DNA of 64,000 bases from Gordonia polyisoprenivorans (GTDB lineage: Bacteria; Actinomycetota; Actinomycetes; Mycobacteriales; Mycobacteriaceae): the NCBI RefSeq assembly GCF_017654315.1, contig NZ_CP072203.1:2480001-2544000 (forward strand), read 5' to 3'. A program made the translations under genes and the position numbers. Positions 57,681 to 64,000 of the stretch are shown piece after piece; positions within the stretch are counted from its first letter, which is position 1, and every line of letters starts with the position of its first letter. The notes beneath the pieces were generated by a model. The model was not told the origin of the DNA, ran no database searches, and saw only the letters and a program-made list of their open reading frames with translations.

Positions 57681-58778
57681 GTGACCACCCTCGGAGATCT
57701 CTCCCGAACTCCCGCCGACCGCTCTCTCTCGGCCGAATCGACCTCGGACCGCCGGATCCGCTCGTTCCGGTCGATCCCGTCGCCGGACACCATTCGCAGC
57801 GAACTGCCGCTGACCGCGCGCCGGGCCCTTGCGGTTCAACGCGACCGCGACGAGATCGCGGCCATCCTCTCCGGCGCCGACGACCGGCTGCTCGTCGTCG
57901 TCGGCCCGTGCTCGGTGCACGACCCGATCGCCGCCCTCGACTACGCGCGCCGGTTGGCGCCGCTGGCCCAGCAGTACTCCGAGCGGCTCAAGATCGTCAT
58001 GCGGGTGTACTTCGAGAAGCCCCGCACCACCGTCGGATGGAAGGGCCTGATCAACGACCCGGGCATGGACGAGACCTTCGATGTCGAGCGCGGCCTTCGG
58101 ACGGCGCGGTCGTTGCTCCTCGACATCATCGACCTCGGGCTGCCGGTGGGATGTGAGTTCCTCGAACCGACCAGCCCGCAGTACATCGCCGACGCGGTCG
58201 CCTGGGGTGCGATCGGGGCCCGCACCACCGAATCCCAGGTGCACCGCCAGCTCGCCTCGGGGCTGTCGATGCCGATCGGCTTCAAGAACGGCACCGACGG
58301 CAACGTGCAGGTGGCGATCGACGGCGTGAAAGCCGCTGCGGCATCGCACGTCTTCTTCGGAGTCGACGACTTCGGACACGGCGCGCTGGTGGAGTCGGCG
58401 GGCAACTCCGACTGTCACATCATCCTGCGCGGTGGCACCGCCGGACCCAATTACGACGACGACTCCGTCGCCGACGCCGTTGCGGCATTGCAACGTTCGG
58501 GTCTGACGCCGCGGGTGATGATCGACGCAAGCCACGCCAACTCCGGGAAGGACCACCTCCGCCAGGCCGAGGTCGCCACACAGATCGCGGCATCGATCCG
58601 GGCGCGTCGAGAAGCCGGCGACCCGGTGCACGTGAGCGGCGTCATGCTCGAGAGCTTCCTCGAAGCCGGTGCGCAGTCTCCCGATGCCGATCCGCTCGTC
58701 TACGGCAAGTCGGTGACCGACAAATGCATGGATTGGGAAGTCAGCGCCGCGGTGCTCGCCGAATTGGCGCGTGGCTGA
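57681..58778 (+). CDS. aroF: 3-deoxy-7-phosphoheptulonate (DAHP) synthase, type I
   Basis: 365 aa. First step of the shikimate pathway: PEP + erythrose-4-phosphate to DAHP. Type I (AroFGH) signatures: VVVGPCSVHD, GAIGARTTESQVHRQLASG, GFKNGTDG, HIILRGG, IDASHANSGKDH. GTG 57681 with GAAAGG. 141 bp after the leader peptide, consistent with attenuation. The symbol is by family; aroG would be equally valid. Confidence 0.95.
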   Translation: MTTLGDLSRTPADRSLSAESTSDRRIRSFRSIPSPDTIRSELPLTARRALAVQRDRDEIAAILSGADDRLLVVVGPCSVHDPIAALDYARRLAPLAQQYSERLKIVMRVYFEKPRTTVGWKGLINDPGMDETFDVERGLRTARSLLLDIIDLGLPVGCEFLEPTSPQYIADAVAWGAIGARTTESQVHRQLASGLSMPIGFKNGTDGNVQVAIDGVKAAAASHVFFGVDDFGHGALVESAGNSDCHIILRGGTAGPNYDDDSVADAVAALQRSGLTPRVMIDASHANSGKDHLRQAEVATQIAASIRARREAGDPVHVSGVMLESFLEAGAQSPDADPLVYGKSVTDKCMDWEVSAAVLAELARG

Positions 58779-58873
58779 ACCATTTCGACGCGGCACTGCC
58801 GATCTGCCGCCCCCGTTCTGCTCACAGCAGAAGGCGGCCGGTACCGCTCGGGTGCCGTCGTAGGATCGACTCC

Positions 58874-59263
58874 ATGATCGAGCAGCGATCGAAGGCCGAC
58901 ACCTCCGGAGCCCGGTCGCCGGCACCGGTGGAACCGTTGTTCCGTGAGGTGACCGGCAAGGTTCTGCGTCGCCATCGCCATGACCGGGCCGAGCGTCTCG
59001 TCGAGACCGCCCGCCGGGCCGGCGTCTCGAGCCAGTATCTCTCCGAACTCGAGCGCGGCCGCAAGGACGCGTCGAGCGAACTGCTCGGCGCCGTGGCCGG
59101 GGCACTCGGCCTGTCACTGCTCGACCTCACCCGCGAGGTCGCGGTGGAGTTGGCCCGGTCGACGAGCATCCCGGTGCTCGGTTCGGTGCCGGCGCGGGAC
59201 GGCGATCGATCGATCGCTCGTCCGCAGAACGCCTCTCGATCACCGCTCGCGCTGGCCGCCTGA
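58874..59263 (+). CDS. XRE-type regulator, ClgR/PopR-like
   Basis: 129 aa with one HTH (ETARRAGVSSQYLSELERGRKDASS), as in ClgR/PopR, the activators of clp genes in actinobacteria. The protein ends SPLALAA: a C-terminal LAA like that in PopR/ClgR and in the ssrA tag, expected to make it a ClpP substrate and so give negative feedback. The message looks leaderless: TAGGAT at 58861-58866 ends 7 nt before ATG 58874. Convergent with the clpP pair, 13 bp apart. Confidence 0.88.
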   Translation: MIEQRSKADTSGARSPAPVEPLFREVTGKVLRRHRHDRAERLVETARRAGVSSQYLSELERGRKDASSELLGAVAGALGLSLLDLTREVAVELARSTSIPVLGSVPARDGDRSIARPQNASRSPLALAA

Positions 59264-59276
59264 GCCTCCCGGGCCG

Positions 59277-59882
59277 TCACCGGCGGGTGAGTACGGCGCG
59301 CTCGTCGATGATGTGGTCGGCGATGCCGTAGTCGACGATCTCGGATGCGCGCAGGACCCGATCCCGGTCGGTGTCGTGGCGCAGCGTTTCGACGTCGTTG
59401 CCGGTGTGACGGCTCAATGCGCGTTCGATCTCCTCGCGGGTCCGCAGGATCTCCTCGGCGGCGAGGATCAGGTCGGGAATCGTGCCGCGACCCTGTCCCG
59501 ACGGCTGGTGCAGCAGCACCCGTGCGTGCGGCAGCACTGCCCGGCGTCCCGGCCGGCCCGCCGCCAGCAGCAGTGCGGTCGACGAGAGTGCCTGTCCCAC
59601 ACAGGTGGTCGCGATGGGTGCGTGACAGTACTGCATGGTGTCGTAGAGCGCGAAGGTGGCCATCACCGATCCGCCGGGTGAGTTGATGTAGAGGTCGATC
59701 GGCGCCTCCGGATTGTCGGAGTCGAGGTGGAGCAGTTGCGCGATGAGCGCGTTGGCGACGCCGTCGTCGAGTTCGGTGCCCAGGTAGAGGATTCGGTCGT
59801 CGAGCAATCTGCTGTAGACGTCCATGACGCGTTCGCCCTGCGGCGTTCGGCTGATCACGTTGGGAATCGTGTAGGTGCTCAT
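59277..59882 (-). CDS. clpP: ATP-dependent Clp protease proteolytic subunit (second of pair)
   Basis: 201 aa. Catalytic triad present: S100 (GQALSST), H125 (LLHQPSG) and D170 (RHDTDRDRV). ATG 59882 overlaps the stop of the other clpP gene (ATGA), so they are translationally coupled. The pair with a ClgR/PopR-like regulator nearby resembles the clpP3-clpP4/popR set of Streptomyces rather than the main clpP1-clpP2. Confidence 0.93.
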   Translation of the reverse strand: MSTYTIPNVISRTPQGERVMDVYSRLLDDRILYLGTELDDGVANALIAQLLHLDSDNPEAPIDLYINSPGGSVMATFALYDTMQYCHAPIATTCVGQALSSTALLLAAGRPGRRAVLPHARVLLHQPSGQGRGTIPDLILAAEEILRTREEIERALSRHTGNDVETLRHDTDRDRVLRASEIVDYGIADHIIDERAVLTRR

Positions 59883-60493
59883 CGGGTCACCCCGAATCCG
59901 GCCGGTGTGGCCGCGGCCGGGCGCAGCTGCGCCACCGAGTCGACGATGTGATCGACGAAGCCGTACGCAAGCGCCTCCTCCGCGGTGAACACGTGATCGC
60001 GCAGCGAGTCGGCGAACACCCGCTCACGGGTCTGGCCCGTCCGCTCGGCGATGACACCGAGAACGGTGTCACGGACATGGCGCAGGTCGTCGGCCTGCAA
60101 CTCGATATCGGGGGCGTACCCGCCGATCCCCGCAGATCCCTGGTGCAGCAACACCTTTGCGTGCGGCAAGATGTACCGTTTTCCGCGGGTACCGCAGCAG
60201 AGCAAGAATTGCCCGGCGCTGTAGGCCATTCCGAGGTTGACCGTCACCACGTCGTTCGGGACGATCCGCATCGTGTCCATGATGGCGAGCATCGCGGGCA
60301 CCGAGCCGCCCGGAGAGTTGATCCACAGGCCGATGTCGGCGACCGGATCCTGTGCCGACAGCATCACCAACTGTGCGCACAGCGCGCTGCCGATCTCGTC
60401 GTCGAGCGCCGAATCGAGCATCAGGATGCGTTGGTTCAGCAGGCTCTCGGCGGTGCGTTTGCGGAGGGGCGGGGAAGTTTTGTGTTCGCTCAT
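59879..60493 (-). CDS. clpP: ATP-dependent Clp protease proteolytic subunit (first of pair)
   Basis: 204 aa. Triad: S92 (GMAYSAGQF), H117 (LLHQGSAG) and D162 (FADSLRDHV). ATG 60493 ([10 protein letters not shown]) is preferred over an upstream start at 60583. Two differing subunits encoded together suggest a mixed ClpP tetradecamer. Confidence 0.93.
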   Translation of the reverse strand: MSEHKTSPPLRKRTAESLLNQRILMLDSALDDEIGSALCAQLVMLSAQDPVADIGLWINSPGGSVPAMLAIMDTMRIVPNDVVTVNLGMAYSAGQFLLCCGTRGKRYILPHAKVLLHQGSAGIGGYAPDIELQADDLRHVRDTVLGVIAERTGQTRERVFADSLRDHVFTAEEALAYGFVDHIVDSVAQLRPAAATPAGFGVTR

Positions 60494-60535
60494 GCGTCCA
60501 GCGTGTCGAGGCGGCCCGGACGGTGCCAGTCGGTG

Positions 60536-60568
60536 CTGCTGTGCGCGGAATCGCGCGGCGCACAGCAG
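60536..60568. terminator. Hairpin between phoD and the clpP pair
   Basis: Perfect 11-bp arms CTGCTGTGCGC (60536-60546) and GCGCACAGCAG (60558-60568), 11-nt spacer with a nested GCGCG/CGCGC. It is 35 bp past the PhoD stop on the minus strand, so probably its terminator; it could also serve as an operator for the clpP genes. Confidence 0.65.
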
Positions 60569-60602
60569 ATGTGGTGCGGGCACAGTTGCTCTGATGGTCT
60601 GC

Positions 60603-62219
60603 TCAGAGCACCTCGACCTCGGGGCGTCCGGCCGGAATGGTCACCACTGCGCGGGTGTGGAGCCGGGCGTCGGCGGTGCTGACGGTCGGGCAGACCCGGA
60701 ACCGCGCCTCCCACCGGTCGTGGGTGATCGTGTTCAGGACGTATCCGCGTTGGGCGTTGCCGAATCGTACGTGGGGTGAGGCGGCCTTGAGTTGTCGATC
60801 GGACTCGTCACTGTCGGCACCGTCGCCGCCGGAGCTGATGGATGTGCCCGCCAACTCGACACCGACCGTGGGCGCAGGTCGGGTGTAGATGGATCGCAAC
60901 TCCGACACCACATTCCGGTGGATGTCGCCGACGATCGACACGAGATTGGCGGTTCGGCGTTCGCGGGCGCCCTCGAGGACACGGGCCCGCGACGCCTCGT
61001 ACCCGCTCCATCCGTCCATGCTCACCGCGCGGACCCCGTCACGCTCGCGCGCGAGGTCGGCGATCGTCGTCTGGTGGGCCAGGACGTTCCATCGGCTGCC
61101 GGACGCGGCGAGACCGTCGAGAATCCACCGCTCCTGGGCTGCGCCGGTGATGGTGCGGTGCGGGTCGGCGGTGGCCGCGTTCTGCCCGGTGTCGTTGTCG
61201 CCGTTGACCTGATCGCTGCGGTGAGTACGCGTGTCGAGGACGCTGAACTGAGCAAGATCGCCGAACGTGAAGCGACGATAGGCACGAAATCCGCGCCCGG
61301 GCGGGGCGAGCCGAACGGCGGTGTTCTCCCACCAGGCGCGCATGCCCGCAGCCCGGCGGAGCAGGAACTGCGGTAGGGGTTGGTCGTCCTCGGGAATGTC
61401 GGCGGCCCAGTTGTTGTCGACCTCGTGGTCATCGAAGATCGTGATGAACGGGCTCATCCGATGCGCCGCTTGCAGGTTCGGGTCGAGTTTGTACAGGGCA
61501 TAGCGTTCGCGGTAGTCGTCGAGGTCACGGCATTCGCGATACGCCGACGCCGGCACCACCGCGGTATCGCGTGCACCGCCGCCCATCGGGATCGGCTTCT
61601 CGTAGATGTAGTCGCCCAGATGAAACACCACGTCGGGGGCCTCGCGGGCCATGTCACCGAACGCCGGGTAGTGGCCGTCGGCCCAGGCCTGACAGGAGGC
61701 GAGGGCGAATGACATTGCGCCGGTGGGAGTTCCGGTGCGTTGCGCGGTGCGGGTCCGGCCGACCTCGGAGACTTCACCGAGCGCGCGGAATCGGTAGAAG
61801 TAGTCGGTACCCGGCGTCAGGCCGCGGACGTCGACGTGCACGCTGTGCCCGGTGTTCGGGCCGGCGCGGGTCACCCCGCGCGCCACGACGATCCGCATCC
61901 GTTCGTCGCGGGCCACTTCCCAGCCGACATCGTGGGTGTCTCGGCCCATACCCGCCCCGGGTGCGAGGGGGTCGGTCGCCAGCCTGGTCCACAGGATGAC
62001 AGCGTCGGGGAGCGGGTCGCCGGAGGCGATTCCCAGGGTGAACGGGTGGCCGGCACCTCGGACTCGTGGAGCGGAGGCGGCGTCGGTGGCGAACAGGGTG
62101 GGGGCGGTGGCCAGCCCGGCGGACAGCGCGGTCCAGGTGAGGAATCGACGGCGGGTCGTGCCGGCGCGCAGCACCTTGTCCGGGGTGACACGTAGCGGAG
62201 CGTGGTTGGGGGAGCGCAT
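60603..62219 (-). CDS. phoD: Tat-exported PhoD-like alkaline phosphatase
   Basis: 538 aa. Tat motif TTRRRFLTW near residue 21, then PhoD N-domain and metallophosphatase domain: FALASCQAW, HLGDYIYE, FDDHEVDNNW, SIVGDIHRNV. Cleaves phosphate mono- and diesters outside the cell. The start at ATG 62219 is not strongly supported by a ribosome-binding site; a shorter start is possible as long as the Tat motif is kept. Confidence 0.92.
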   Translation of the reverse strand: MRSPNHAPLRVTPDKVLRAGTTRRRFLTWTALSAGLATAPTLFATDAASAPRVRGAGHPFTLGIASGDPLPDAVILWTRLATDPLAPGAGMGRDTHDVGWEVARDERMRIVVARGVTRAGPNTGHSVHVDVRGLTPGTDYFYRFRALGEVSEVGRTRTAQRTGTPTGAMSFALASCQAWADGHYPAFGDMAREAPDVVFHLGDYIYEKPIPMGGGARDTAVVPASAYRECRDLDDYRERYALYKLDPNLQAAHRMSPFITIFDDHEVDNNWAADIPEDDQPLPQFLLRRAAGMRAWWENTAVRLAPPGRGFRAYRRFTFGDLAQFSVLDTRTHRSDQVNGDNDTGQNAATADPHRTITGAAQERWILDGLAASGSRWNVLAHQTTIADLARERDGVRAVSMDGWSGYEASRARVLEGARERRTANLVSIVGDIHRNVVSELRSIYTRPAPTVGVELAGTSISSGGDGADSDESDRQLKAASPHVRFGNAQRGYVLNTITHDRWEARFRVCPTVSTADARLHTRAVVTIPAGRPEVEVL

Positions 62220-62321
62220 GCGTCGAGGCGATCACCGCACGGTGTCGTCACGGACGACGACCGGCCACGAGTCGGTGATGCGGGAGTGAAGACCTGGGCG
62301 ACGCCTCGGCGAGATGCCTGC

Positions 62322-62327
62322 TACGCT
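62322..62327 (+). promoter_or_regulatory. -10 box of the cobalamin-riboswitch transcript
   Basis: TACGCT, the same TANNNT form seen before many genes here, placed so that transcription would start near 62334, the beginning of the riboswitch. Confidence 0.6.
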
Positions 62328-62334
62328 CAGCGCG

Positions 62335-62520
62335 CGTCGGTTCCGACCGGGCCACACGGGCCGGTCGGTGAAAAGGGAATCTGGTGAGAATCCAGAGCTG
62401 CCCCGCAGCGGTGACGGAAACGACAGCGGCTCCTCGCACTGGACTTCACGGTCCGGGAAGCGGCCGCGGGTAGGTGGCATCTCGGTGCCGGGTCCGAAGT
62501 CCGAAGACTTGCCGCCGTGG
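62335..62520 (+). promoter_or_regulatory. Cobalamin riboswitch
   Basis: Conserved elements in order: GGGAATCTGGTGAGAATCC (62375-62393), GCTGCCCCGCAGCGGT (62397-62412), a long variable middle with GGACTTCACGGTCC, and AGTCCGAAGACTTGCCG near 62499-62515 closing the structure. It would turn the downstream importer off when B12 is plentiful, probably by transcription or translation control over the 100 nt to the permease start. Confidence 0.93.
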
Positions 62521-62619
62521 CCATGGGCAACCGTGGTCGACACTTGCCTCGCGGGATATGGCCGGTGCGCCGATCTGTCGTGCGCGGCTGTCTTCCGCCC
62601 GACGAGAGACCGTGCCACA

Positions 62620-63693
62620 GTGGATGATCACACCTCTCCGCAGGCCACCCCGGCCGCGCCGACCTGGACGCGTGTCGGCGTGTTCGCGGCGCTCGGTGTG
62701 CTCGCGCTGTTCGTGGTCGCGTGGGCCGGTGTGGCGTTCGGTACCGCCGACGTCGGTGGTACCGACGTGCCGCGCTTCGTGTGGGCCGCGCTGACCGGCG
62801 GCCCGATCTCCGCCGACGACGCCGCCGCGTACTGGATCGTCATCGATTCCCGGGTACCACGCGTGATCACCGGAGCGGTGGTGGGTGCCGGGTTGTCGGT
62901 CGTCGGAGTGGTCGTGCAGGCGATGGTGCGCAACCCGCTCGCCGACCCCTACGTCCTCGGTATCTCGTCCGGCGCATCGGTGGGGGCCACGAGCGTGGTG
63001 CTCTTCGGCGTCCTGTCGGGCATCGGGCTCTACGCCATGCCGGTCGCCGCCTTCGCCGGAGCTCTGCTCGCCACCCTCATCGTGTTCGGGATGGCCTCCG
63101 GCGCAGGCGGATTGACACCGTTACGCCTCGTGTTGACCGGCACCGCGGTGGGCTACGGCTTCTCGGCGCTGACCACCGTGCTGGTGTTTCTCGCACCCAC
63201 CGGCGACGCCGCGCGCAGCGTGATGTTCTGGCTCCTGGGCAGTCTGGCCGCGGCCAGCTGGTATTCGGCGGTCCTCGTGGGCGTCGTGACCGTCGGCGGG
63301 GTGATCGCGGTGGCGAGCCTGGCGCGCTCGCTCAATGCGCTCGCCATGGGTGACGAGGTCGCCGCATCCCTCGGATTGTCGGCGTCGCGGTTCCGCGTCA
63401 TGGCATTCGCGTTGTCGGCGTTGATGACCGGCGTGATGGTGTCGGTGTGCGGGGCGATCGGCTTCGTCGGGCTCGTCGTTCCCCACGTCGCGCGGTTACT
63501 CGTCGGCGCCGACCATCGCCGACTCGTGGTGATCGCTCCGCTGATCGGCGCGGTGTTCCTCGTCGCGGCAGATCTCGTCGCCCGAACCGCCGTGCCGCCG
63601 CAGGAACTGCCGCTGGGCGCGATCACCGCCGCCGTCGGGGTGCCGATGTTCCTGATCCTCATGCACCGCCGGCGCAGCGTGGTCGATCGATGA
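62620..63693 (+). CDS. btuC: FecCD/BtuC-type ABC importer permease (B12 or corrinoid)
   Basis: 357 aa with about ten helices; family motifs LWIVIDSRVPRVITG-like VIDSRVPRVITGAV, GLSVVGVVVQAMVRNPLADP, LGISSGASVG and GFVGLVVPHVARL. GTG 62620 follows GAGAGAC; its upstream frame passes into the riboswitch and is not likely coding. Under the cobalamin riboswitch, so a B12/corrinoid importer is favoured over a siderophore one. Confidence 0.9.
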   Translation: MDDHTSPQATPAAPTWTRVGVFAALGVLALFVVAWAGVAFGTADVGGTDVPRFVWAALTGGPISADDAAAYWIVIDSRVPRVITGAVVGAGLSVVGVVVQAMVRNPLADPYVLGISSGASVGATSVVLFGVLSGIGLYAMPVAAFAGALLATLIVFGMASGAGGLTPLRLVLTGTAVGYGFSALTTVLVFLAPTGDAARSVMFWLLGSLAAASWYSAVLVGVVTVGGVIAVASLARSLNALAMGDEVAASLGLSASRFRVMAFALSALMTGVMVSVCGAIGFVGLVVPHVARLLVGADHRRLVVIAPLIGAVFLVAADLVARTAVPPQELPLGAITAAVGVPMFLILMHRRRSVVDR

Positions 63694-63724
63694 AACGGGT
63701 TGACGGCCACCGGAGGTCGGGAAC

Positions 63725-64000
63725 ATGACCACAGCGGGGTATCACGGGGTCGGCGTCGACATCGGTTCGGTGACGCTGCTGCGTGAGGTGACCTTCACCG
63801 CCGCGCCGGGGAGTTTTCTCGGCGTGATCGGACCCAACGGCAGCGGGAAATCGACACTGCTGCGTTGTCTGTATCGCGCCCAGCGCCCCACCGTCGGCCA
63901 CGTCGAGGTCGACGGCGTCGACGTCACCGCGATCTCGATGCGCGACAACGCCCGTCAGGTCGCCGCGCTCACCCAGAGTTCCACGCTGGACTTCGATTTC
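63725..64000 (+). CDS. btuD: ABC importer ATP-binding protein, N-terminal part (runs off the window)
   Basis: The first 92 residues are visible: Walker A GPNGSGKST at 36-44 and a following RCLYRAQRPTVGHVEVDG. FepC/BtuD type. ATG 63725 with GGAGGTCGGGAAC, 31 bp after the permease. ATP supplier for the B12-type importer. Confidence 0.92.
   Translation, partial: MTTAGYHGVGVDIGSVTLLREVTFTAAPGSFLGVIGPNGSGKSTLLRCLYRAQRPTVGHVEVDGVDVTAISMRDNARQVAALTQSSTLDFDF

Overview
The window is 64 kb of high-GC DNA from an actinobacterium of the mycolic-acid group (Mycobacteriales). It looks closest to Gordonia, Rhodococcus or Dietzia, but the genus is my inference. The evidence is an antigen-85-type mycolyltransferase, mycothiol S-conjugate amidase (mca), DUF4307 and DUF732 proteins, two MMPL transporters, a ClgR/PopR-type Clp regulator, and many genes with a TANNNT box 6-8 nt before the start codon (leaderless transcripts). 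The core 20.5-45.3 kb keeps the gene order and strand that I recall for the M. tuberculosis Rv1072-Rv1084 neighbourhood: Bax-inhibitor protein, thiolase, SGNH hydrolase, cbs, metB, greA, DUF4307 protein, mca, a small membrane protein, and a YyaL-like protein. Accessory blocks are inserted between these genes.

Layout. 0-13 kb: partial aldehyde dehydrogenase, a monooxygenase-fold protein, a secreted TNT-type NADase toxin with a candidate immunity gene, TetR-MMPL with a doubled operator, a DEAD-box helicase, a Tat-exported phospholipase C, a flavin disulfide reductase, and a MarR-MFS efflux operon. 13-17.4 kb: acetate transporter, a 25-bp hairpin-forming tandem repeat, a CLC channel, cyanase, and a small cluster of four overlapping phage-like genes (one with a nonsense codon) beside a tRNA-Leu(UAA). 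17.4-30 kb: MMPL-TetR, Bax inhibitor, thiolase, TetR/MFS with a perfect palindromic operator, SGNH hydrolase, and a cbs-metB-threonine deaminase operon. 30-40 kb (accessory): an AfsR-like regulator of about 1100 residues, a drug-export-type ABC transporter, two uncharacterised paralogues around a DUF4352 protein, and a secreted SGNH lipase. 40-46.8 kb: greA, YhhQ, DUF4307, mca, YyaL, patatin, histidine phosphatase. 47-51 kb: TetR, a DUF7064/7065-like protein and a rifampin-phosphotransferase-like PEP-utilising enzyme, translationally coupled. 51-55.7 kb: YCII protein with an ECF42-type sigma factor, a fused dimethylargininase-like/ornithine aminotransferase gene, and a divergent Lrp/AsnC regulator. 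55.8-64 kb: mycolyltransferase, DUF732 lipoprotein, DAHP synthase behind a Tyr-Trp-Arg-Phe-Phe leader-peptide attenuator, ClgR/PopR-like regulator with two clpP genes, PhoD phosphatase, and a cobalamin riboswitch ahead of a BtuC/BtuD-type importer.

The observations most worth following up are the leaderless aromatic leader peptide before DAHP synthase, the ddaH-rocD fusion that keeps an internal ribosome-binding site and start, the coupled TetR/DUF7064-like/PEP-enzyme locus, the TNT toxin with its 1-bp-spaced partner, the paralogous unknown pair, and the Clp regulator ending in an LAA degron. All functions are assigned by motif reading only; no database search was run.
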